Of a DNA stretch of 57,374 bases, positions 50,170 to 57,374 are shown in pieces. Origin of the DNA: Mesorhizobium tianshanense (GTDB lineage Bacteria > Pseudomonadota > Alphaproteobacteria > Rhizobiales > Rhizobiaceae); NCBI RefSeq assembly GCF_007830515.1, contig NZ_VLKT01000048.1, positions 1-57,374 of the forward strand. Direction: 5' to 3'. Numbering within the stretch: the stretch's first letter is position 1; every line of letters starts with the position of its first letter. The notes beneath the pieces are model-generated. The model was not told the DNA's origin, did no database searches, and saw nothing but the letters and a program-made list of their open reading frames with translations. The translations under genes and the position numbers were made by a program.

Positions 50170-51754
50170 GCTGACGGGGATTTCGGCTTCGGCCGGCTAT
50201 GCCGAGGGGCCGCTGTACATCCTCGATCCGGTTGCCGCGCCCTACGCCGGCAAGGCGAGCGCCGCGGACGAGAGGCTCGCGCTCGAAACGGCAATCGAGG
50301 CAGCCACAAGCCGGCTTGCCACTCTGATTGAGGCGGTCGAGGGCGACGCCGCCGACATTCTCGAATTCCAGATCGCCATGCTGGAGGACGATGCGCTGAC
50401 CGGCCCGCCCTTTGCCGCGATTGACTCGGGTCAGCCAGCGGATGCGGCATGGCGACAGGCGCTCGACGCCGAAATCGTCGGCTACGAGACGTCGGACCAG
50501 GACTATTTCCGGGCTCGCGCCGCCGATATGCGCGATATCAGGGACCAGGTGCTGCGCGCGTTGACCGAGGACAGCGAGGCTGGCGCGCCGGCGGGCGCCA
50601 TCTTCTACGGCGAGGATATCGCGCCGACGCGCTTCCTCGAAACCGACTGGAGTTCCGGCGGCGGCATCGCGCTGAAAGCAGGGAGTGCCGCCAGCCACGT
50701 CGCCATGCTGGCGCGTTCGCGCGGCGTGCCGATGGTCGTGGGGCTTGGGGCGGTTGGGCTCGGTGCTTCGCCGGCTCATCTTGCCGGCGTCGCCCTGCTC
50801 GACGCCGAGCATGGCGGCATCGTGCTGGCGCCATCGAAGGCCGAGATCGAGGCGTTCCGTCGATCGTCGTCCTCATTTGCCGCGCGTCGCGACAGGGCGG
50901 AAACTTTCCTGGCACGGCCGGCGGCGACGAAAGCAGGTACGGCGGTGCGGGTGCTGGTCAACATCGCCGATCCGTCCGATGTCGAGGCTATCGATATCTC
51001 GACCTGCGACGGCATCGGACTGATGCGCACCGAATTCCTGTTCGGCAAGACGCTGCCGGACGAGGAAACGCAATATCGCGCCTATCGCAAGGTGTTGGAA
51101 TGGGCGGGCGAAAAGCCGGTGACCATCCGTACCGTCGATGCCGGCGGCGACAAGCCGGTGCCGGGGTTCACCGTCGAGGAAGGCAATCCGTTCCTCGGCC
51201 TGCGCGGCATCAGGCTGTCGCTGGCGCGGCCGGAGATCTTCCGCGTGCAGATCCGGGCGCTGCTGCGCGCCGCCATGCATGGCAACCTCAAGGTGATGTT
51301 CCCGATGATCGCCGTCATGGACGAATATCAGCGAGCAGCCGCGCTGTTTGCGGAAGAGCAGTCCGGGCTTTCCGCGCGCGGCGTCGCGCAAAAAATGCCG
51401 CCACTCGGCATCATGGTGGAAGTGCCGTCCGTGGCGATTGCGCCCGAGGCATTTTCCGGTGTCGCCTTCTTCTCGATCGGCTCGAACGACCTGACGCAAT
51501 ATGTGATGGCGGCGGCGCGCGACAATGCTTCGGTGGCGCATCTCAATTCAGTCAGATACCCGGCCGTGCTTCGGCTTATCGCCTCGATTGCCGCGTTCGG
51601 CCAGGAGAGAAAAATACAGGTCAGCCTGTGCGGCGACGCCGGCGGCGATCCGGCGGCGATCCCGGCGCTGATCGAGGCTGGCCTGCGCGACCTGTCCGTG
51701 GTTCCCGCCCAGCTCGCAATGGCCAAGGCGGCCATCGCGGACGTCTCGATCTAG
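50153..51754 (+). CDS. PTS Enzyme I-type phosphoenolpyruvate-protein phosphotransferase
   Basis: A 533-residue Enzyme I that takes phosphate from PEP and gives it to HPr. The phospho-His lies in GSAASHVAMLARSRGVPMVV (about residue 182). The PEP-binding barrel shows DGIGLMRTEFLFGKTLPDEE, then the Cys-containing LCGDAGGDPAAIPALI near the C-terminus. It is somewhat shorter than general PTS Enzyme I and has no GAF domain, so it is probably dedicated to DHA phosphorylation. It overlaps the HPr gene; a small regulator-like gene follows after eight bases. Confidence 0.92.
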   Translation: MPEPLRLTGISASAGYAEGPLYILDPVAAPYAGKASAADERLALETAIEAATSRLATLIEAVEGDAADILEFQIAMLEDDALTGPPFAAIDSGQPADAAWRQALDAEIVGYETSDQDYFRARAADMRDIRDQVLRALTEDSEAGAPAGAIFYGEDIAPTRFLETDWSSGGGIALKAGSAASHVAMLARSRGVPMVVGLGAVGLGASPAHLAGVALLDAEHGGIVLAPSKAEIEAFRRSSSSFAARRDRAETFLARPAATKAGTAVRVLVNIADPSDVEAIDISTCDGIGLMRTEFLFGKTLPDEETQYRAYRKVLEWAGEKPVTIRTVDAGGDKPVPGFTVEEGNPFLGLRGIRLSLARPEIFRVQIRALLRAAMHGNLKVMFPMIAVMDEYQRAAALFAEEQSGLSARGVAQKMPPLGIMVEVPSVAIAPEAFSGVAFFSIGSNDLTQYVMAAARDNASVAHLNSVRYPAVLRLIASIAAFGQERKIQVSLCGDAGGDPAAIPALIEAGLRDLSVVPAQLAMAKAAIADVSI

Positions 51755-51762
51755 GCGCAGGC

Positions 51763-52188
51763 ATGGCCGAGAAGACGCCTGAAGCCAATTCCGAAGAGGC
51801 GATCCGCGCCTACAAGACGATCCTGTCGCAGGTCATCGACCAGCGCCCGTCCGGCATGCGCCAGCGTCTCGCCGACGCGCTGGGCAAGCACCGCAGCTTC
51901 GTTACGCAGATTTCCAGCCCGGCCTATTCGATCCCGATCCCGTCAAAACATTTGCCGGCTATTTTCTCCGTCTGCCATTTCAGCCCAGCCGAACGCGACC
52001 ATTTTCTTGCCGCCTACCATCAGGCGCATCCAGGAAAAATGTCGGTGGCAGCAGGCATGCGAAAGACGCGGCATGTCTCGTTGATCGTTCCCGATTTCGG
52101 CGACGACAAGCAGAACGCGGCGCTCGACCGGGCGGTCAACGATTTCATCCAGAAGATCACCAGCATCGCCGGTAAGGGCGGGACATAG
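51763..52188 (+). CDS. Small protein with possible helix-turn-helix, in the DHA kinase operon
   Basis: A 141-residue protein beginning MAEKTPEANSEEAIRAYKTI. The segment MRQRLADALGKHRSFVTQIS, then YSIPIPSKHLPAIFSVC resembles a helix-turn-helix of the XRE/lambda-repressor type (about residues 32-70). The region VSLIVPDFGDDKQNAALDRA and beyond is of unknown fold. Placed between Enzyme I and dhaK, it may regulate the operon or act as an accessory to the kinase. I do not recognise a named family. Confidence 0.7.
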   Translation: MAEKTPEANSEEAIRAYKTILSQVIDQRPSGMRQRLADALGKHRSFVTQISSPAYSIPIPSKHLPAIFSVCHFSPAERDHFLAAYHQAHPGKMSVAAGMRKTRHVSLIVPDFGDDKQNAALDRAVNDFIQKITSIAGKGGT

Positions 52189-52224
52189 TCGCGCCACGTG
52201 CAGCTATTTCGGGAGGAGACGGCT

Positions 52225-53211
52225 ATGAAGAAGTTTCTGAATTCTGTGGACACGGTGCTGACCGAAAGCCTCGACGGCTTCGTTGCAGCCCATGCCGACA
52301 TACTGGCGCTTGGCGACGAGCATAAATTCGTCCGCCGCAAGATACTCAAGCCGGGCAAGGTGGCGCTGATCTCCGGCGGCGGTTCGGGGCACGAGCCGCT
52401 GCATGGCGGGCTGGTCGGACATGGCATGCTGGATGCCGCCTGCCCCGGCCAAGTGTTCACCTCGCCGACGCCGGACCAGATGATGGCGGCCGCGGAAGCG
52501 GTCAACACCGGTGCCGGCTGCCTGTTCATCGTCAAGAACTACGAGGGCGACGTGATGAATTTCGACATGGCCGCCGAGATGTCGGAGGGCGTCATGCAAG
52601 TCGTGACCAATGACGACGTCGCGGTCGAGAACTCGTCCTATACCACCGGGCGGCGCGGCGTCGCCGGCACGCTGGTGGTCGAGAAGATCGTCGGCGCCGC
52701 AGCCGAGCAAGGCATGGCGCTGAAGCCGCTGAAGGCGCTTGGCGAACGCGTCAACGGGGCGACGCGCTCCATGGGCGTGGCGCTAACCAGTTGCACCGTA
52801 CCGGCGGCCGGCAAGCCGACCTTCGACATCGGCGACGGCGAGATGGAGTTCGGCGTCGGCATCCATGGCGAGCCCGGCCGCCGCCGCGACACATTGAAGA
52901 GTGCCGACGCCATCGCCGAGGAGATCTGCGCGGCGATCGCCAGCGACCTCGGCGACAAGGCAAAGGGTCCGGCGCTGCTCTTCGTCAACGGCTTCGGCGG
53001 CACGCCGCTGATGGAGCTTTACCTGATGTACAACAGCGCCCGCAGAATTTTCGAGAGGAACGGCGTGACGGTCACCCGCTCGCTGGTCGGGTCCTACGTG
53101 ACTTCGCTCGACATGGCCGGCTGCTCGATCACGCTGACCATGCTCGACGACGAGACGACCGAATTGTGGGACGCGCCGGTGCATACGGCGGCGTTGCGCT
53201 GGGGCATGTAG
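52225..53211 (+). CDS. dhaK: Dihydroxyacetone kinase subunit DhaK (substrate-binding)
   Basis: A 328-residue subunit that binds dihydroxyacetone covalently through a histidine. The glycine-rich GGGSGHEPLHGGLVGHGMLD is near residue 50, NYEGDVMNFDMAAEM near 105, and the hemiaminal-forming His is in GVGIHGEPGRRRDTL (about residue 218). ATG 52225 has an excellent ribosome binding site (GGGAGGAG). It closes the operon, separated by 36 bases from the small regulator gene. Together with DhaL, DhaM, HPr and EI it completes a PEP-driven DHA kinase. Confidence 0.95.
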   Translation: MKKFLNSVDTVLTESLDGFVAAHADILALGDEHKFVRRKILKPGKVALISGGGSGHEPLHGGLVGHGMLDAACPGQVFTSPTPDQMMAAAEAVNTGAGCLFIVKNYEGDVMNFDMAAEMSEGVMQVVTNDDVAVENSSYTTGRRGVAGTLVVEKIVGAAAEQGMALKPLKALGERVNGATRSMGVALTSCTVPAAGKPTFDIGDGEMEFGVGIHGEPGRRRDTLKSADAIAEEICAAIASDLGDKAKGPALLFVNGFGGTPLMELYLMYNSARRIFERNGVTVTRSLVGSYVTSLDMAGCSITLTMLDDETTELWDAPVHTAALRWGM

Positions 53212-53352
53212 CGCACTCCAGAAATAGCCGGTGGCAAAACTGTCACGTGTTTTGCCGAGGATTGTCAGGCCAGTGTGGTGGATTCAGGCAACGATGTTCC
53301 TTTCTTTACCTTTGGTAAGGTAAGGAATCCGGTGGGTTTTGAGAGGCAGAAC

Positions 53353-53469
53353 ATGCGTTACAATTGGGATCGGGCACCGACGGGTTTCCAACGTCACAGG
53401 AAAGCGTTGGCCGCCGTTTTGCTGATCGCCGGCGGTGTGGGTCTTATGCTCGCCGCGCTGCCGCTCTAG
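53353..53469 (+). CDS. Possible 38-aa single-span membrane peptide
   Basis: A short frame with a good ribosome binding site (GAGAGG, seven bases before the ATG) encoding MRYNWDRAPTGFQRHRKALA, then a hydrophobic C-terminus (AVLLIAGGVGLMLAALPL). The N-in/C-out layout is typical of bacterial small membrane proteins. It lies alone between dhaK and the propionyl-CoA synthetase gene. No family was recognised. Confidence 0.4.
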   Translation: MRYNWDRAPTGFQRHRKALAAVLLIAGGVGLMLAALPL

Positions 53470-53597
53470 AACCAATCCGAATGAACGCAGTCGAGATCGC
53501 GCTGGGGTGCCCGGGCGCGCGAAGATCCCCAATCACGGCGCGGCACGTTTGCGACCAAGGCGAGGTCGCCAAAAGACGAAATTGCACATGCTTGCAA

Positions 53598-53615
53598 AAA
53601 CAGCATACGCTGTTT
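53598..53615. promoter_or_regulatory. Palindrome upstream of the acyl-CoA synthetase gene
   Basis: AAACAGCATACGCTGTTT is a perfect 7-4-7 dyad lying 51 bases before the ATG at 53666. CAGCAAAC and GCAAGC half-like motifs occur next to it. It is a good candidate operator for the synthetase gene; the regulator is not encoded next to it. Confidence 0.5.
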
Positions 53616-53665
53616 CAAAGACAGCAAACATTCTTCAAAGCAAGCATTCCTGGGGAGGAAGCTGG

Positions 53666-55573
53666 ATGGCGTCACGCTACCACGAGGTCTATGACGGCTG
53701 GAAACGCGATCCGGAAAAATTCTGGGCGGATGCGGCCAAGGCCATCGACTGGTTCTCGCCCTTCGACAGCGTGTTCGATCCAACAGCCGGCGTCTATGGG
53801 CGCTGGTTCGGCGGCGCCTCGTGCAACACCTGCTTCAACGCCGTCGACCGCCACGTTGCGGGTGGCCGCGCCGACCAGATCGCGCTGATTCATGACAGCG
53901 CGATCTCAGGCACGGTCAGGAAATTCACCTATGCCGAACTGAAGCGCGAGGTGGTCGCGCTGACGTCGGTGATGAAGAACCGCGGCGTCCAAAAAGGCGA
54001 CCGGGTCATCATCTACATGCCGATGGTGCCGGAAGCGGCCTTTGCCATGCTTGCCTGCGCCCGGATTGGCGCCGTGCATTCGGTGGTCTTCGGCGGCTTT
54101 GCCTCGCACGAGCTCGCCACGCGCATCGACGACGCCAAGCCGAAGCTGATCATTTCCGCCTCCTGCGGCCTGGAGCCCGGGCGCGTCGTTGCCTACAAGC
54201 CGCTGCTCGACAAGGCGATCGAGATGTCCCGGCACAAGCCCGATGCCTGCCTCATCCTGCAGCGCGACCAATTGCGCTGCGAGATGAAGGAGAACCACGA
54301 CATCGACTATGCCGACGCGGTCGCCCGCGAGCGGGCCGCAGGCGCCAATGTCGACTGTGTTGCGGTGCTCGCCACCGACCCGCTCTACATTATCTACACA
54401 TCAGGCACGACGGGCCAACCCAAGGGCATCGTGCGCGACAATGGCGGCCACATGGTCGCACTGAAATGGTCGATGGAGAACGAGTTCGGCGTCAAGCCGG
54501 GCGAGGTGTTCTGGGCGGCTTCCGACGTCGGCTGGGTGGTCGGCCATTCCTACATCGTCTACGGCCCGCTGCTGCATGGCTGCACGACCGTCCTGCTCGA
54601 GGGCAAGCCAGTCGGCACGCCCGACGCCGGGACCTACTGGCGGGTTATATCGGAGCATGGCGTGGTCACCCTGTTCACCGCGCCGACCGCCTTCCGCGCC
54701 ATCAAGGGACAGGATCCGAAGGGCGAGTTCGTCCCGAAATACGACCTCTCGAAATTCCGCACGCTGTTCCTCGCCGGCGAGCGCGCCGATCCGGAAACCA
54801 TCAAATGGGCGGAGCAGCAATTGAACGTGCCGGTGATCGACCATTGGTGGCAGACCGAGACCGGTTCGCCGATGACCATCAACCCGGCCGGCTTGGGCCT
54901 GCTGCCGGTGAAATACGGCTCGCCCGGCGTGCCGATGCCCGGCTACGACATCCGCGTGCTCGACGATGCCGGCCACGAAGTGCCGCGCGGCACGCTGGGC
55001 AATGTCGTGGTCAAGCTGCCGCTGCCGGCCGGCTGCCTGCCGACGCTGTGGAACGCCGATGACCGGTTTCGCCAAGCCTATCTCGATGAATTCCCCGGCT
55101 TCTACAAGACGGCGGATGCCGGCATGGTGGATGAGGATGGCTATCTCTATGTCATGGCCCGGACCGACGACATCATCAATGTCGCCGGCCACCGGCTGTC
55201 GACCGGCGCCATGGAGGAAGTGCTGGCCGCGCATCCGGACGTTGCCGAATGCGCCGTCATCGGCGTCGCCGACGCAATGAAGGGCCAGGTTCCGCTCGGC
55301 TTCGTCGTGCTGAATGCAGGTGTCTCGCGCGACACCGGCACTATCGAGACCGAGGTTGTCACCCTGGTACGTGAGCGGATCGGCCCGGTCGCCGCCTTCA
55401 AGACGGTGGTGACAATCAAGCGCCTGCCAAAGACACGCTCCGGCAAAATCCTGCGCGGCACCATGCAGAAGATTGCCGACAAGGAAGATTGGACGATGCC
55501 GGCGACCATCGACGACCCGGTCATTCTCGACGAAATCACCGCGGCGCTGAAGGGACGCGGGATCGGCCGGTAA
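53666..55573 (+). CDS. prpE: Propionyl-CoA synthetase (AMP-forming acyl-CoA synthetase)
   Basis: A 635-residue ANL-superfamily enzyme that activates propionate (or acetate) to its CoA ester via an acyl-AMP. The ACS N-domain (ADAAKAIDWFSPFDSVFDPT) is followed by the P-loop IIYTSGTTGQPKGIVRDNGG, the PrpE-like ASDVGWVVGHSYIVYGPLLH, the A5 motif WWQTETGSPM and the C-terminal catalytic Lys in RLPKTRSGKILRGTM. These fit PrpE better than Acs. ATG 53666 follows a GGGGAGGAAG ribosome binding site. It appears to be monocistronic. Confidence 0.9.
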   Translation: MASRYHEVYDGWKRDPEKFWADAAKAIDWFSPFDSVFDPTAGVYGRWFGGASCNTCFNAVDRHVAGGRADQIALIHDSAISGTVRKFTYAELKREVVALTSVMKNRGVQKGDRVIIYMPMVPEAAFAMLACARIGAVHSVVFGGFASHELATRIDDAKPKLIISASCGLEPGRVVAYKPLLDKAIEMSRHKPDACLILQRDQLRCEMKENHDIDYADAVARERAAGANVDCVAVLATDPLYIIYTSGTTGQPKGIVRDNGGHMVALKWSMENEFGVKPGEVFWAASDVGWVVGHSYIVYGPLLHGCTTVLLEGKPVGTPDAGTYWRVISEHGVVTLFTAPTAFRAIKGQDPKGEFVPKYDLSKFRTLFLAGERADPETIKWAEQQLNVPVIDHWWQTETGSPMTINPAGLGLLPVKYGSPGVPMPGYDIRVLDDAGHEVPRGTLGNVVVKLPLPAGCLPTLWNADDRFRQAYLDEFPGFYKTADAGMVDEDGYLYVMARTDDIINVAGHRLSTGAMEEVLAAHPDVAECAVIGVADAMKGQVPLGFVVLNAGVSRDTGTIETEVVTLVRERIGPVAAFKTVVTIKRLPKTRSGKILRGTMQKIADKEDWTMPATIDDPVILDEITAALKGRGIGR

Positions 55574-55657
55574 AGACATCGGGCGGTAGCCAATTGGCTG
55601 TTGTGCGGTGCAGCAAATGGCCATACAGTTTGCTGGGGGGCCAACCGACGATATGGC

Positions 55658-56737
55658 ATGGCTCAGCAAAAGACTACATTTGGCGGTGTCGACATCCTTC
55701 GATTTCTCGCCGCCGTCCTCGTGATGTTCTACCACTACGGTTACTGGGTGTGGGCCTTTCCCGCCGGCGTTTCGGCACGGGCCACCGGCGGCATCCCGCA
55801 GCATCCGTATCTGGAGATGCTCGGCTCAGGATGGGTCGGCGTACAAGTGTTTTTCGTCATCAGCGGCTTCGTCATCGCCTTCAGCGCCGAAAACTCGACA
55901 CCTTTGCGGTTTTTCGAGGCAAGGGTGAAACGATTGGTGCCGGCGGTCTGGATCTGCGCGCCCATCACCGCGGCCGTGCTGCTCCTGGTCGACCTCAGTT
56001 GGCCGACGGATGCCGTGATCAGGCTCATTCGCACGGCATTGTTCGTTCCCTACTCCCCGTGGGTGGACAGCGTCTATTGGACGCTCGGCATCGAGATTGC
56101 CTTTTACGCCGTCGTCTGGACCTTGCTGCAGCTGCGGCGCTTTCACCTGATGGAGGTCGTGGCCATCGTGATCGGCATGGTCAGCACGCTCTTCTGGTGC
56201 CTGTACTATCCGCTCGACTGGTCGGATCTTGCCGAGACGCGCTGGCTTGCCCTGCTGCTGGTGCATCACGGATGTTTTTTCGCGGTCGGCGTTATGATCT
56301 GGCTGATGCGATTCAAGGCGGTGACACGCCCCCGTCTCGCCCTGTGTGCCCTGTTTCTGGCCGGCTGCGTCCTGCAGATCGCCAGTTCGGTCGATGTTCA
56401 CACCGTAAAGGTCGAAGAGCAGATGCCATACGCGCCACCCATCATTTTCTTCCTCGTTGCCGTTGCCCTGATGGCGTGGTCGTTGCGGCTCGACCTGTCG
56501 TGGAGCGGCTGGCGCCGGATCGGCCTGATGACCTACCCCCTCTATCTGATCCATAATGTCGTCGGTGCGGCCATTCTCGGGGCCTTGATGGGCGCGGGAA
56601 TGCCCTATCTGCTTTCGGTGGCCTTTGTCGGGGCGACCATGATCGCTGCGAGCTGGCTGATTGCGATCGAGGCCGAACCGCGAATCCGGCTCCTGCTCGA
56701 TCACACAATCTTCCGCTATCGTCTCGAGGCCGCGTAA
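55658..56737 (+). CDS. Acyltransferase-3 family membrane protein
   Basis: A 359-residue polytopic protein with about ten helices. The catalytic-region motif is DILRFLAAVLVMFYHYGYWV (residues about 10-29, with the family RxxA and H), followed by GWVGVQVFFVISGFVIAFSA, the second signature. Such proteins O-acylate surface polysaccharides, Nod factors or lipids (OafA/NodX type). ATG 55658 was chosen. It is GC-typical but has no glycan genes next to it, so its target is unknown. Confidence 0.9.
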   Translation: MAQQKTTFGGVDILRFLAAVLVMFYHYGYWVWAFPAGVSARATGGIPQHPYLEMLGSGWVGVQVFFVISGFVIAFSAENSTPLRFFEARVKRLVPAVWICAPITAAVLLLVDLSWPTDAVIRLIRTALFVPYSPWVDSVYWTLGIEIAFYAVVWTLLQLRRFHLMEVVAIVIGMVSTLFWCLYYPLDWSDLAETRWLALLLVHHGCFFAVGVMIWLMRFKAVTRPRLALCALFLAGCVLQIASSVDVHTVKVEEQMPYAPPIIFFLVAVALMAWSLRLDLSWSGWRRIGLMTYPLYLIHNVVGAAILGALMGAGMPYLLSVAFVGATMIAASWLIAIEAEPRIRLLLDHTIFRYRLEAA

Positions 56738-57069
56738 CCGTGCCAGCGTGTCACCCGCTCGCGGACTGCAAACTTCCTGCCGCGAAGTACGCGGCGCCAG
56801 GCATGCCGCCTTTCGCGCCGCGCGGCTGACCGCTCTCAGCATCGCCGGCAAACGCGGTGGGCTGACGCGGAATCGATTTTCGGCAAGGATCATGCACGAA
56901 CAAAGCGCTTGAGCGGGAGACGTTCAGATTGAACTGCGCATCCCGCTCCGGCGCTTTGTTCTAGACGTCATGTTCCAGGGCTGAGATCGGTGGCCCGCCC
57001 TTTCGTGCGATTAAGAGACGAGGGTTGCTCGGATGGGCCGAGCCGATCCTCACGCACGGAGGACGAGCC
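56738..57069. other. Intergenic region with palindromic repeat before the IS110 gene
   Basis: This 332-base gap has no convincing gene. It holds the strong palindrome at 56898-56961, preceded by GGATCATGCACG, which resembles the ends of other rhizobial repeats in this window. From about 56970 the sequence probably belongs to the left end of the IS110-type element, though such elements lack clear terminal inverted repeats and the border could not be fixed. Confidence 0.5.
56898..56961. repeat. Strong palindromic repeat
   Basis: The 21-base left arm GAACAAAGCGCTTGAGCGGG+A (56898-56918) and right arm TCCCGCTCCGGCGCTTTGTT+C (56941-56961) match at 19 of 21 positions around a 22-base centre. This is the pattern of a common dispersed Rhizobiales palindrome and could terminate transcription of the acyltransferase gene. 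The IS110-type element seems to have entered just beyond its right arm. Confidence 0.8.
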
Positions 57070-57374
57070 ATGGGAGAGTATAGCGAAGCATTTGTTGCGT
57101 TTGATGCAGCCAAGAAGAAGCATGCGGTTGCGATCGCGGAGGGCAGTCGCACTGGCGAGGTCCGGTTTGTCGGCGAGGTCGAGAATAGTCCTGCGGCGAT
57201 AGAGCGGACGATCAAGAAGCTGGGAAGAAAGTATGATCGACTGCACGTCTGCTTCGAGGCCGGGCCGACCGGTTATGGGTTGTGCCGGCAGGTCCGCGAT
57301 CTTGGACACGACTGCATGGTGGTTGCGCCGGCCCTGATCCCGAAGCGGCCGGGCGAGCGCGTCAAGACCAACCG
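57070..57374 (+). CDS. IS110-family transposase, N-terminal part (cut by window edge)
   Basis: The frame from ATG 57070 stays open to the right edge (101 residues). It reads MGEYSEAFVAFDAAKKKHAV, with later blocks HVCFEAGPTGYGLCRQVRDL and DCMVVAPALIPKRPGERVKT. These are the first two conserved regions of the RuvC-like DEDD domain of IS110 transposases (Asp in FDAAKK, Glu in FEAGPTG). The GGAGGACGAGCC before the ATG supplies a ribosome binding site. Whether the rest is intact is not visible. Confidence 0.88.
   Translation, partial: MGEYSEAFVAFDAAKKKHAVAIAEGSRTGEVRFVGEVENSPAAIERTIKKLGRKYDRLHVCFEAGPTGYGLCRQVRDLGHDCMVVAPALIPKRPGERVKTN

Noticed and set aside
50449..51762. In-frame upstream extension of the small HTH-like gene (579 aa in total)
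   Set aside because: It is an Arg-rich shadow of Enzyme I; the gene starts at ATG 51763.

Overview
This is a GC-rich stretch of chromosome-type DNA from an alphaproteobacterium of the order Hyphomicrobiales (Rhizobiales). A Mesorhizobium-like organism is my best inference. It rests on the ActS/ActR-type redox pair, a MmcB-family gene, a three-part malic enzyme fused to a phosphotransacetylase domain, and the abundant rhizobial palindromic repeats. No rRNA, tRNA or CRISPR array was seen.

Layout. The left edge cuts an IS5-type transposase (1-278, minus). Next comes a mostly housekeeping block: prfC, an FAD oxidoreductase, an AT-rich island (about 3.20-3.55 kb), a DUF6356 gene divergent from an Lrp/AsnC regulator, dut-HAD phosphatase, an exported protein, a PEP-mutase-like enzyme followed by a proline-racemase-family dehydratase, a CysZ/EI24 membrane protein, a DMT exporter, a PfkB kinase, a His-rich exported protein, malic enzyme and mutS. 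From 18 to 31.7 kb lie an aldo/keto reductase, a copper operon (copA plus a DUF305 protein) with a CueR-type promoter, glnD, murJ, a vapBC toxin-antitoxin pair, trpS, a universal stress protein, an Nfu-type Fe-S scaffold, an L,D-transpeptidase lipoprotein and cueR.

The main accessory insertion is an IS1595-family (ISXO2-like) element at 31839-34873. It has matching 24-bp terminal inverted repeats and an 8-bp target duplication. Besides its transposase it carries five same-strand cargo genes: a Panacea (SocA/DUF4065) antitoxin-type protein overlapping a 96-aa partner and a 64-aa protein, then a structured leader, a small Cas2-like/SinR-family protein and a 69-aa protein. It sits a few dozen bases in front of mmcB. 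Beyond it lie nhaA, the actR-actS redox two-component system (flanked by two copies of one palindromic repeat), hrpB, a DMT transporter broken by frameshifts, and the remnant of a PIG-L deacetylase.

From 43.1 to 53.2 kb one long, tightly overlapping operon encodes an ABC importer (binding protein, two permeases, a small membrane protein, two different ATPases) and a complete PEP-dependent dihydroxyacetone kinase. The latter comprises DhaL, DhaM, HPr, Enzyme I, a small putative regulator and DhaK. DhaM, HPr and Enzyme I, fused in the E. coli DhaM protein, are here separate adjacent genes. The set reads as uptake of a triose or polyol and its entry into triose-phosphate metabolism. The window ends with a propionyl-CoA synthetase, an acyltransferase-3 membrane protein, a strong palindromic repeat, and the start of an IS110-family transposase cut by the right edge.
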